This document shows positions 34,601 to 45,100 of a stretch of 64,000 bases of DNA, piece after piece. Location of the stretch: the NCBI GenBank assembly GCA_963930775.1, contig OZ005689.1, positions 11,191,079 to 11,255,078 of the forward strand. Reading direction: 5' to 3'. Source of the stretch: Cliona cf. orientalis (lineage: Eukaryota > Porifera > Demospongiae > Clionaida > Clionaidae). The notes below the pieces were generated by a model, which worked only from the letters and a program-made list of their open reading frames with translations, did no database searches and had not been told where the DNA came from. Made by a program: the position numbers and the translations under genes. Numbering within the stretch: the stretch's first letter is position 1; each line of letters opens with the position of its first letter.

Positions 34601-35455
34601 ATAGTCTGAGGCTAATATGTGTTAGGGTACATACACGTATTAGCCTCAGGATATTCATGTGTCAATACATGAATATTTAAATACTTAGAACTCTTTGGCA
34701 AATGGTCCCCTTAGTAATGACTGATACCCTTGCTTCACTCTGCAGGTGACATCAGGAATTGACATTGTAGATCCCGGAGAGTGGTCCACAAGCAAGGCAA
34801 GTATACTAAAATTAATTCCATCTCTTATGGACTGATACTTATATTCTCAGTCAATTCTTTCTTACAGTGATAGTGTTATAGTCCTCAATTCGGAAGGGGT
34901 TGAACTTGCAAATGCCTTTTATGTCACAGGAAAGTTGACGGTAAGTTTAATCTTATCATGATTATGTCTACATGCAAAATTTACTTGCAACTTCAACTAC
35001 GTACCATAGACATGTTCTCAGAACTGATATTTGTGGAGGTGCTGCAACACGTGAACGTTGCAGGTGTTCAATTGACTCCCAGCGGTGGTGATGGATCAGT
35101 CAGGACAAAACGGAACTGGGTCAATTGGAGGTACGAAGTTTATGAATTGTACTGGGTATACATAACAATTTCCTCCAATGGTTGGCTTGTCACCCTAATG
35201 ATATCCCATGTCTTTTATTGTCGGATTCAGTATAGAGGGAGGCTAGATAGACACATGCCAATTTTTGAACCCATGGCCAAAGCATGAAGGATGATTATCT
35301 ATAATATTATGTGTAAGTGAAGTGTTTATTGTTGTTATTATCTTCATCTTTATTAGAACAACGACAAATTCATCGGGAAGACTGAAAAGGTGAAAACTAG
35401 TAGACCTGTCAGACGTTCACCAAGACCATCTCATCCTCCAGATCGATTGTGCTAA
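31628..35455 (+). CDS. Novel six-exon gene, 196-aa protein of unknown function
   Basis: Exons 31628-31825, 32169-32193, 34369-34496, 34746-34796, 34851-34940 and 35357-35455 have compatible phases and join into one frame of 196 aa ending in TAA, with AATAAA ten bases later. The fourth donor is GC rather than GT (AAG/GCAAGT). Exon 2 is only 25 nt and is the least certain. The protein has a basic N-terminal part (LRKSRRHTAK), an alanine-rich helix (GGFTAAEATARAGRFVYES), an acidic middle (IEILDDDDN), a possible beta-rich module (SVIVLNSEGVELANAFYVTGKL) and a basic Pro/Ser/Arg tail (RPVRRSPRPSHPPDR). I recognise no family. No signal peptide or membrane segment, so it is probably nuclear or cytoplasmic. 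MITEs lie in intron 2. Confidence 0.65.
32224..32566. mobile_element. MITE with about 65-bp inverted repeats and 9-bp target duplication
   Basis: Ends start TAGTCTCGTGCCCAGCCCCC in inverted orientation and match almost perfectly for over 60 bp. ATTGTGGAG flanks both sides (32215-32223, 32567-32575). 343 bp, in intron 2 of the gene at 31628-35455. Ends differ from the 9-bp element at 22720, so it is a separate family with the same target size, probably Mutator-like. Confidence 0.82.
32991..33256. mobile_element. hAT-like MITE, CAGGGTTTCA ends, 5-bp target duplication
   Basis: Starts CAGGGTTTCA and ends TGAAACCCTG; CTAGC flanks both sides (32986-32990, 33257-33261). The interior is pyrimidine-rich with a run of 21 G at 33227-33247. 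Lies in an intron of the 196-aa gene. Confidence 0.72.
33380..33550 (+). other. Cysteine-rich PHD-like coding remnant in an intron
   Basis: An open plus-strand stretch reads RRKVCICECPDTLKHMV then ACDGCDHC, with further CxC pairs and PQSDWYN, the cysteine spacing and MVACDGCD core of a PHD finger. No splice donor in a usable phase was found at its end, and it is not needed for the surrounding gene model. It may be a transposon or gene remnant, or an alternative exon. Confidence 0.35.
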
Positions 35456-35464
35456 TGTAACTGT

Positions 35465-35470
35465 AATAAA
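35465..35470 (+). promoter_or_regulatory. Polyadenylation signal AATAAA of the novel 196-aa gene
   Basis: Ten bases after the TAA; it supports the end of the gene model and its strand. Confidence 0.65.
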
Positions 35471-35539
35471 TACTAAATACTTTCTTACTAATACTTATAC
35501 TTGTACTTTCACGCTGTTAGTTTAGTTTATAGCACAAAA

Positions 35540-35920
35540 CTTATTTTGACCTCTGATTCATACATAATATTTCATACACATTCACATTCATTTTAGCCCC
35601 TGATTCATACATTTTTATATACCTTCACATTCCTTTTGACCTCTGATTCATACACTTTCATATCCCTGATTCATACATTTTTATACACTTTCACATCCCT
35701 GATTCATACATTTTTATATACACTTCATCTATATTACTTCACATAATTTCAAATCATTTGCACACACATTTCAATGACTTTTCAAATAAATTTCAATGGA
35801 ATTTCGCACAACATTGTTCACGCAGTTTTCGCTGACGTTTCAAATACATTTGAAAATGAGATTGATTCAAGCATTTTTAAAATAATTTTCACATAGATTT
35901 GTCTAGTAGTGTATAGAGTA
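35540..35920. repeat. Array of degenerate TTCATACA/TTTCAAAT words
   Basis: Repeats of CCTGATTCATACATTTTTAT and TTCACAT (at least five copies at 35558-35720) followed by TTTCAAAT words. The words are the reverse complement of those at 31020-31420, so the two arrays flank the 196-aa gene in inverted orientation. Confidence 0.6.
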
Positions 35921-36114
35921 TAATGTATAATATTCTGTAGGTGTATATGCTATAATATATTAATAATATGATACAAGAATATTCACTACTACATTTGTAA
36001 AAATCAAGTTGGAGATTATCATGATAAAAATTGACCTTGTTTCACACTACAATAATATTATTATAGCATGAATGGTCCGGGCCCTTTTGTCATTATATAG
36101 CAGATCACTATTAT

Positions 36115-36894
36115 AATTGAAATTTACACTTATGTTGATCAAGGTGGACGTGTGCATGTACATTAATTTGTATGACAAATAATCATTATTATCCCTCATA
36201 TCTATTGATATTGATACTTTTGTTTTAATAAGCTAGGACACATAATAATAATAATTAATATATTATTATTGCATCTTCATGAATGAATGCATGATGAAGA
36301 TCAAAGCTGATTCAGAGATAATCCCATCCTTGGGAACCAAAATGCACTGAGCATAGCCTCATCCCAAATTCAACACAATAATAATTATTATAATAAGGTA
36401 ATCTTAAAAATTAATCTCATCTGATTGATCCTTTGTTCAACTTCATAACAAGCAATGCCATGGACACAACATCAGACACACGTTCCACCATGGCATTTTA
36501 CCACAAAGTGATAACGGACATGTTTGAGTGTTGATTACACAGTGTATGAACTAAAATGGCTTCAGTGAGAGAGACAAGGGACTGAGGTCTGAAGTTACCA
36601 CTAACAAGTATGCTGATGCTTGAATTGTCCATGCATCAATGACAAGTAGCACCTGTATCCGTTAGTGCCAGTACCTGTAAACAAAACAGTGAAAATAATA
36701 AGATCACTGACTGCTACGATAACATCTGTGTCTGTTACATCATAGCATAAACATGAGTGTTGACTGCACAGTGTATGGCTTCAGTGAGAGAGACAAGGGA
36801 CTGAGGTCTGAAGTTATCACTAAAAAGTATGCTGGTAGCTATGTGTTATGAGGCTGCCACAGGTAATTACAGGTGCTATATGTATCAATGACAA
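36115..36894. repeat. Receptor 3'-end repeat, copy 2 and start of copy 3
   Basis: 36115-36757 repeats copy 1 and continues into sequence corresponding, on the minus strand, to a terminal exon (GGTACTGGCACTAACGG after TTTACAG) and its preceding intron. A further partial copy starts near 36758 (TGCACAGTGTATGGCTTCAG) and is cut at 36894 by the EnSpm-like element; it resumes at 46791. Confidence 0.7.
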
Positions 36895-36899
36895 CACTG

Positions 36900-37050
36900 T
36901 TAAAATAAGGGTACTGCAGTTATACCCAAAGGGGTCTTCAGGCGTATGTTTTTATTTTATACCCCATGGGGTATTAATAAAATACCCTTCAGGGTATTAG
37001 CACAATACCCTTCGAAGTACCACCAGAATACTGCTTGGGGTGTTACTGGA
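36900..37050. repeat. Left subterminal repeats (GGGTATT clusters) of the EnSpm-like element
   Basis: Several copies of ACCCCATGGGGTATTA, ATACCCTTC and AGGGTATTA within about 120 bp. CACTA transposases bind such clustered subterminal repeats; the right end has matching ones. Confidence 0.6.
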
Positions 37051-37344
37051 AGGCTTTGTGGTATGCAACACACCCCTCCCCATACTCATAATTTCTATTA
37101 TTATTAGTGAGATGATTAAAATTATATAATAATAATATAATAATCTTCAGGTTGTTAAGTAATCACAAATAATATATTATATTAAGTAGCTATAGCTGTA
37201 TACACGAAATAAATAACAATATCTAAGAGGTATAAAATAAAAAGGATAAAACAGTTAGCGTATGGTTGCATGCATAAACAACAGTTACTACCATAATAAT
37301 TATTAAATGGTGTACAAGTGTCTGTACAAGAGTTACATGATTAG

Positions 37345-40300
37345 CTACTCTTCCAGTTTATCTACAGAACTAATAAAACGCACAATAGCTGGAGGAAGGC
37401 TCTCTTCCTTGATGGAAAAAATGAAATGTTGAATAAATATTAGCGGTGTACTCAAGGCTTTTGGATACTCAATGTTGAAAGCATAAAAGCTTGCCATTAG
37501 TGCTTGAAATGCTTTGAAAAAACTGCCTGTACTCAGAATCAACAGCCGTTCAGTTATAACACTGAAGGACAGCGAGTCATCACCAGCTACAACTCCAATG
37601 TAGGGGTGATTGTTGGGCACCTTTTTGGCTTGCTCAGCAATGTTGGATGGACTCTACAGAAAAAAGAAATGTTGCAATGATCAAAACTGAATTCATAACA
37701 CAAGCTGACACTATAAGGCATCGTACATACAATGTGGTGTGTGCATACACTTCGTACACACACATTGGATATACACTCTCGCACATAAAAGTTATCTGGG
37801 ATGCATGGACGAATGCACCCCAATTACTGTCAGATAACTATTTTGTTGGTAGTTGATCTCTGTTCATCATTGGCCTACTTTATGATGACCCAACCCCTTC
37901 CCATAGCCGGCAAATTGCCTATAAAAACTTTGGTTGCTAGGCAACTACCAACAAATATATGTGTGGTGTGTGCAAACACTTGTACACACACATTGGATAT
38001 ACACGTAATAGTTATATCACGGGCGCGAGGGATGTATGGCATTTATTGCACCGAAGCACGAGGGCGCGAAGCGGCCCGAGGGCTGAGTGCAATAAATGCC
38101 ATACATCCCGAGTGCACGTGATATAACTATTTTATATCCCGTGGGCATTAGCTACCATGGATACTGAAAAGAAGAAGAAAGAAAAACTCATCTTGGTCAT
38201 ATCAGACCACTAAGCCGCTCTCTGAGTCAGCTCTCGAACGTCGATCGTTCCTTAGAGCGCCTCGTGACTGAGGGGTGTGGTCAAATCGACACTAAACTCG
38301 ATCGCGTGACAAGCACCATCAAGTTCAGAATGTCGCTCAAGCTGTTACCCAGCACAGAAGCGAATACCTATTGCCATGCCAAAGCTTCTACGTGATAAGC
38401 TTACCTTGGTAAGTCTCTGTCTGTGTAGACTTGCGATCGACCGACCGATCGACGATACGACTCCGCCCATTGCCTCGAACGCTTTGTGGTTTCTCCTACC
38501 ATTCTTCCCGCTGTACGCTCCATTGATATAGCTTTACAGAGCCCCACAGAATCGCTGAAGAAGCGGCTAGTTCTTTGATCCTCGGCAATACTTTTGCCTG
38601 AAGCGCGTTTGACAGTGCAATATCGTTGCGGTTAGTGCAATATGAGTTTGCGGTTAGTGCAATATGGCATATATTTTACTTAGCAACAACATAGTAACGG
38701 GATATAATCTCTCATACATACATGTGTGGTGTGTGCGTGCATACACTTTGCACACACACATTGGATAATTATACACTGTTTCTTTGTACATCACTTACAT
38801 CAAAGTGGTGTATTAACGAACACTTTGCTCGTGGTGCCAGCATGAAGATTAGATATTTCAACCCATATAGTTGATGAAGCTGTCGACCTGCATGTACATG
38901 AAACTTATATTCAATAACATTATCATGAATCACATACAACCAAGAGTAATACTTGGGGCAAGGCTGAGCGAGCCCCACACTAATCAGTACTACGAGAAAA
39001 TGGCTGTACTTATGCATGTATGTAGCGATATGTCGTCCACATGTTCGCTAGCTCATAGCGCATAATAGCTACTTGTACATGTACTTTGGATCGAAGATAG
39101 TAGAGGGGGCAACCCTTTACTATGCTGTGAGCGAAGACTTGCCCCCTCGATCACCCTAGTAAAAGAGAGAGGGAGAATTATGCTACTTCACCTACAACAT
39201 TTTACGGGGTTCATGACCTTAATAATAATATTATATTATAAACTGGCTTCATAGGTTGTCCAACAATATTTGTACAATCACCCCCCTTAAGGACTGTAAC
39301 ACAGTACCATAGTGAAGTAGGACACTCATACCTAAGTTTGAGGAGAGGGAGGAGCAAGGGCCTGGTACATACTGGTTTCGCATGCATTGTCAATCATCCG
39401 GAAATTGGGTGATCTCTTAGACTGCTTACTTACAACTGCCCTCAAGCACTCACATGCATTATGTACAATACACTCACCACCAACTTCATCCGTATAAATT
39501 GTCTCCTCTTCCTGTTGCTGTTTCCTAATTTCATCTAACTTGCTCCTGCCACCTTCAATCTCAACTTTACGGAACAGTTTCACAAGAAAGTTGTCCCATG
39601 CTTCCCTAGCCTGCTTCTCATCATGAAGATCACTATTGGTTGCAGCTGCCAATTCATTCTGCATCTAAACACAAAAATGTAGATAAATAATTGCTAAACA
39701 TCATGATTATTTCAACTTACATATTTTATTCCTAGAGTCAAAGGAGGAAATTTCTCCAGAATGTCCGCCACTGATGGACTTTCGTCGTGTATCCACTGCC
39801 TGCGTTTAGCCACCGTACTCTCCATTGCAGCAATCAATTTCGACTTCTTTGGTTTTTCCTTAGCACATTCCTCCTGCAGGAATTGTACTCCGGCATCATA
39901 TTCTTCTTCTTCTTCAGCTGTAACCACAACGTGGTTTTTTCGTTTGGATGGTGTGTTGAGTGGTGGTTCCTCGTTTTCTTTATCCTCCTCCCTTGAGCGT
40001 TTACGGCTGACAGTCTTTGGAGGAGCTCTGAGATTTTTGAACTTCCTTCGGATCTGCTGTTTCCATGATCCCTACAAATATAATATAGAGAAGCATTACG
40101 TACAGTATGCCTACCCACACTCACACGTACACACAACACACTTACATATCCATTCCCATACGAATCTTTCAAAACTGGGTACTTTTGGACTAGCTGTTTG
40201 CAGACAGCTGTGTAGTCCTCTCTGCTTGGATATTCACAATCCTGGTACCAAGGCACACAGATGGAGGTGACAACTTCACACCTGAGAGCATCGGTGATTT

Positions 40301-40721
40301 CTCCCTTCTCTAGGCGTTCCATGGTTGCTCTGGAGAATCTATCTGGGACCTTAAAACTGCAGCTATCACCAACACTGTGATGTTGAGGTGGAGCAACCTA
40401 ACATACATGACAAAAATTAATGACATTGAGTTCAAAGGATAGGGGTAATACCCTAACCTATTCTGGTATGCTAAACTTTTTCAGACTTACCTGACCTACT
40501 TTCGGTTGGGGCTTGAAGATATCAACCACTCTTTGCACTGCCTTTCTATCTCCAAGTATAGGGAAAAGCTCTTTGATATCATTCTCTGTCAGCTCAATCA
40601 AAGTTCTCCCATTCACCCTATTGGTCTCCAGAGTGTCTAAAATATCTTCAGTAATGTCATCTTTTGTTTCCAGCCAATCACGAAGCTCTGGTGCACTGAG
40701 GAGTATGATCTCATTTGCCAT
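37345..40721 (-). CDS. SAM-domain protein (SAMD3-like) encoded by the EnSpm-like element
   Basis: Five coding exons, all in phase 0: 40491-40721, 40146-40397, 39721-40071, 39434-39664 and 37345-37653, giving 457 aa. The ATG (40719-40721) follows a TGTGCAG acceptor, so a non-coding 5' exon lies upstream. Residues about 8-72 form a SAM domain (LRDWLETKDDITEDIL, LTENDIKELFPILGDRKAV). The middle has a conserved block (YPSREDYTAVCKQLVQKYPVLKD then GNGYGSWKQQIRRKF), basic/acidic linkers (RKRSREEDKENEE) and helical segments. The last exon has YIGVVAGDD, FYAFNIEYPK and FIQHFIF, as in SAMD3-like proteins. Those are often listed as ordinary genes, but here the gene is inside a transposon next to a transposase. 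A role in assembling transposition complexes through SAM oligomerisation is inference. No defect seen. Confidence 0.82.
37842..37955. repeat. Short MITE, TTTGTTGGTAGTTG ends
   Basis: 114 bp with ends TTTGTTGGTAGTTG and CAACTACCAACAAA, in the last intron of the SAM-protein gene. A close copy is at 44261-44363 and a diverged one near 23868-24000. It shares the internal word CCCATAGCCGGCAAATTGCC with the 44261 copy. Confidence 0.7.
38008..38130. repeat. Long hairpin repeat with about 44-bp arms
   Basis: Left arm ATAGTTATATCACGGGCGCG and right arm in inverse, enclosing GCATTTATTGCAC / GTGCAATAAATGC and a GC-rich middle (GAAGCACGAGGGCGCGAAGC). It resembles foldback MITEs whose whole length is an inverted repeat. 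In an intron of the SAM-protein gene. Confidence 0.7.
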
Positions 40722-40965
40722 GAAGACAGTAAATGCCTGCACACAAAATCAACACAAGGTTCTCATCATCAAGCTCATAGAAGTGATAAAATGTGACGGT
40801 ATCACTATACACATAATTCTGATGTCAACGTTTACTTTGTTAGCACCTAGTCTCATGTACCAGACCACTCCTTCCGCAGTACTAGATGTACTGCATCACT
40901 AGCACACGGGACGGTGATGGAATACATCTGCACTGCAGAGGGCACGGTCTGGTATATATTAGTTA

Positions 40966-41202
40966 GGCCACTCCAATATGATTAACCGTTTCCCATTTCC
41001 CGCCCGCATCCTTTCCACAATTTCCAGATTTTATTCATTATAGTGTATTAGTATACCCGCTCTTGTCTAATAGTAGCTTTGGAATGGGTCATCAATGTTG
41101 CCGGCGCTCTAACACGTATAGTATAATGAATAATGAACCGCCCGCCCGCATGCCCCAGGCTTTCTGATGAAAGGGGAAACAGTGAATCATATTGGAGTGG
41201 CC
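40966..41202. mobile_element. PIF/Harbinger-type MITE in the divergent promoter region
   Basis: Ends GGCCACTCCAATATGATT in inverted orientation, matching for about 30 bp; TTA flanks both sides (40963-40965, 41203-41205). 237 bp. It lies between the SAM-protein gene and the transposase gene and could alter the expression of either. Confidence 0.8.
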
Positions 41203-41205
41203 TTA

Positions 41206-42139
41206 GCGCCAAGGTTGAAGGTGCGATTTGTGCCTGGTAAACTCATGTTGTGTATTATGAGAGAACAACTTCGACGACCTGTATTGAAAATTGCATACCT
41301 GCTATAGCTCTAGGTCATGGCTTTGAGGATTCCACTAGATAAGGTCTTTGTACGAGGAATTATGTATTGCGGCAATGCCAAGATAAGTAAACGTGTATCT
41401 GCACACGCGCGCAAATTCTAATTATCGCCCGGGTGTCGTGGACTGCAGCTGCACGAGGAGCCTGTAAATTTTTGCCTTTGCACTCATGTTTAGCCCCCAA
41501 AAACAGGCTCTTTGACATAGATATATATCGATATGATAAAAATGATAAAAATAATACTATGATAAAAGACAGCTTAGATAGCTAGTTCTCGCCGGACCGC
41601 ACATAGATTGATGCCACTAAACTATGGGTTTTCTAACAAACTTAATCATATTATGACCTTATTGTAGCTACCTAGTAAATTTTTAACTTACAGATATTGA
41701 AATACTTGAGAGGGAGAGAGAGTGAGAGAACAGAACGGGATAACAGCACAGAAAGCTTGACCCACTTTACGGTTCACCTGCAACTGCAACGCAGATCTAG
41801 ATCGAGGCGCCAAAAAATCACGTGACTAAAACATGGTTACGCATAGCGCGGTAAGCCTCTGATCACGTGATTAGTAATTAATTTTAATCAGCGGCAGGCT
41901 GCAAGTACATTAACTCTCTACGTGCGAAGAAAAGGCGATTTTCATTTTCTCGAGATCTCAGTACTGAACTACGTGGATACCGTTCTTACAACCTTCGAGC
42001 TTCATTACTGAACGTCACATCATCGGCGCCAGGTATGATAATAATGCTCAGCTGCATGCCCAGCCCCTCCTTCAGTTCGTAGGAGGGGCTGGGCTATGCT
42101 CGTACCCATGCCTAGTTTATCGTCCTCTTTGTACAGGTA
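41206..42139. promoter_or_regulatory. Probable divergent promoter region of the EnSpm-like element
   Basis: Lies between the two divergently transcribed genes. Two TCACGTGA E-box-like palindromes occur 45 bp apart (41818-41825, 41863-41870) in a locally CpG-rich stretch, and an acceptor TTGTACAG at 42129-42136 shows that the transposase gene has a 5' non-coding exon here. An inverted repeat around 42050-42090 (CCCAGCCCCTCC / GGAGGGGCTGGG) could form a hairpin. No TATA box is evident. Confidence 0.4.
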
Positions 42140-45100
42140 ATGCCGCATGTGTGTCCTTTGTGTGGGGATGTGACTGTGGCTAAACATGCCCAACTAATGA
42201 CGCACATCAGACTTCTACATGCAGACGATCCAAATTTTCTTATACAATGCAATCGTCAGGGGTGTAAAAGGACTTTCCGGAAGTTCACTGTATACAAGAA
42301 TCATGTTTACACCTTTCACGATACAACAGATACTGATGACCTCAGTGCATCAGCCAGAAGTGGTATTGTTCCTGATCATGAGCACACAAATTTTGATATG
42401 GGTATATAGCTAGCTTTTTATACAGTGGCATCTATTCATATGCATATTTTTCAACCACATTTTTGTAGATGAATCTGACCAAGACAGTGAGCATGAGCAA
42501 TGTGAAACCATTACAGAAGATGATCTAAAAAGAGCTGCTGCTAAGTGGATTCTAAGACATCGTGAAGCCCATAGGATCCCTCACTCGGTCATGGAGTCTA
42601 TTGTATCTGGTGCGAAGTCATTGTATGATATTGCACTTCTCGAAGTTCGGCATCAAGTCATCCAAGCAATGAAGGACGCACATACTACAGCTGATGCTGT
42701 TACTTCAGTATCTAGTATCTTTGATACCCAGAGTCAGTACACATGTGTTTTCAAAGGGCTTGAAACAACACACAAACAAAATGCATTCATCAAAGATACC
42801 TTTTCCTTTGTTGTAAGTCATATGAAGTATAAACTACGTAGCATCACACAGGGTTGTAGCCAGAGGGTAAAATGGAGGGCGGCCACCCTCCTTTCTGACC
42901 TCAATTTTGTTTGATATGGTTTTTAAAACAACAATAATACTTTCATCTTTTAACCACCACACCCTTTAAAATATGAGCTGGCTATAACACTTTTACTTCC
43001 CTTTTACAGGAACCTGTACCTATTCTTTTGGGTACTCGCACGCAGCCTGGCAAGTTTTTAAAGGATGGTACTGTTAAAGAAACTAAAGATACTCTGGTTT
43101 ATATTCCAGTACTGAAGACCCTTGAACACCTTCTACGAAACGAAATGATTGTTTCCGAGGTAGGTGCAAGCAAGTGTAGTGCTAGTTTCACAATTTACAT
43201 TGGTATAATAATATTGTTATGTGTAAATTTTTATTTATTTTGTAGATTGAGAGGGGACACACTACAAGGCAGCCTGAGGTGTTAAAAGATTTTTGTGATG
43301 GGCGTGCTTCTAAGGATCACAGTCTCTTTTCAGTGCACAGAAATGGTTTGCAAATCCTCCTCTACTTTGATGATATTGAAGTAGTGAACAATCTAGGCTC
43401 TCACAAGAAGGTGCACAAGTTAGGTATGTGGTGCATTATGTTACTGAGCGTGTGGTATACGTGGTTGTGTACAATCATATACATGTATAGGTGTGTTTTA
43501 CTTTACACTTGGAAACCTCAGACCCAAGTATAGATCTCAGTACTCAAGCATTTATCTGCTAGCAATTTGTAAAAGAAAGCTCATCACAATGTACTCAATG
43601 AGTGCTGTACTTCGACCAATGGTTGAAGATTTTAAAGTCCTTGTAAGTCAGTGATTGAGTGCTGTTCATACATGTGCTGTTACATGCATTGGACGTCACT
43701 AACCCTAACAGGAGAAAGGGCATACATTTGATGTGCAAGGTCACCCACAAACATACTATGGTACTATTACTGTTGTCTCAGCCGATAACCCTGCTAGCAA
43801 TGGTCTAGGAGGTTTCAAAGAGAGTGTCACAGCTCATCGGTTCTGTAGACAATGTACAGCAACAAACTCAGAGACAAAACATGTGGTAAATCCATAAATT
43901 AATACAATGTCAACTAAATCCGTAAAATAATACAATATCAACTACACTTGTACACATTTCACTATCATCACTACATGTATCTGATTTTTGGTAGTTTGAT
44001 GAGAAAGTATTCATTCTACGCACTCGAGAACAACACCTACTGGATTGTGATGAGCTGGAAGCTGATGATACAGGTGACACTTCAGTGCAATTGGGTATCA
44101 ACTCTCGTTCTATCTTGTTTGAATTGCAGCACTTCCAGGTATGGTCATATAAATACCATACACATGCACACACCAAGAATATTGTTGTGTATACACACAC
44201 ATACATATGCACACTCGTACATCCACACATATGCATCTCATGCACCTCAGATAACTAATTTTTGTTGGAGTTGACCTCCGTTTATCGTTGGCCTACTTCA
44301 ACCCCTTCCCATAGCCGGCAAATTGCCCATAAATACTTTGGTTGCTAGGCAACTACCAACAAATATTGTTATGTATGCACACATACACACACGTACATGT
44401 ACACACACACACACATGCATATACAGGTAGAAACCTTGCTACCTGATGTGATGCACGATTTGCTGGAGGGTACATTGCAGTTTGAAGCAAAACTTATTCT
44501 TCGGCATGTGATCACAGAAAGATACACATCATACCCAAAATTTGCACGACTTCTAGCTGGACTGGAGTTAGGGTATATGGAAGCTGACAACAGACCATCA
44601 GAAATAGCTTCAAGTACCATATCCTCTTCTGAGAAGACTCTCGGGCAGAAAGGTATACTTGTAGGCAGGGTTGCATACAGGGGGGGGTAAACTGGGATCT
44701 CCCCCCCACCAGCTTGATTTTCCCCCCTGAATTCCATAATAATAATTATACATACATTATATACAGCACAAATAATGTGATTACATACACAAGCAAAAAG
44801 AAATCATTTATTATCACAGCATTAGTGTGTGATTTATTTACTAGTATATACGAATGGCAGCAGCGCATATACATATGTAAGTCATCCAGGAGATCCCCCC
44901 CCAGAAAAAAAATCCTGTATGCAACCCTGGTAGGTACACATACACGTGTGTATGTAGCAATGTCTTGTGGAAGTACTATACACACAGCTCATTATTTATG
45001 CTTCCAATCTCTCTCTAGCGGCTCAAATGTGGTTGCTAGGCAGGGTCATACCCTTTCTAGTAGGAGAAGATGTTCCAGAGGAAGATGAAAAGTGGAAGAA

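Noticed and set aside
34958-35287. Plus-strand frame inside the last intron of the 196-aa gene
   Set aside because: Its only usable acceptors give phases that clash with exons on both sides; the gene joins in frame without it.
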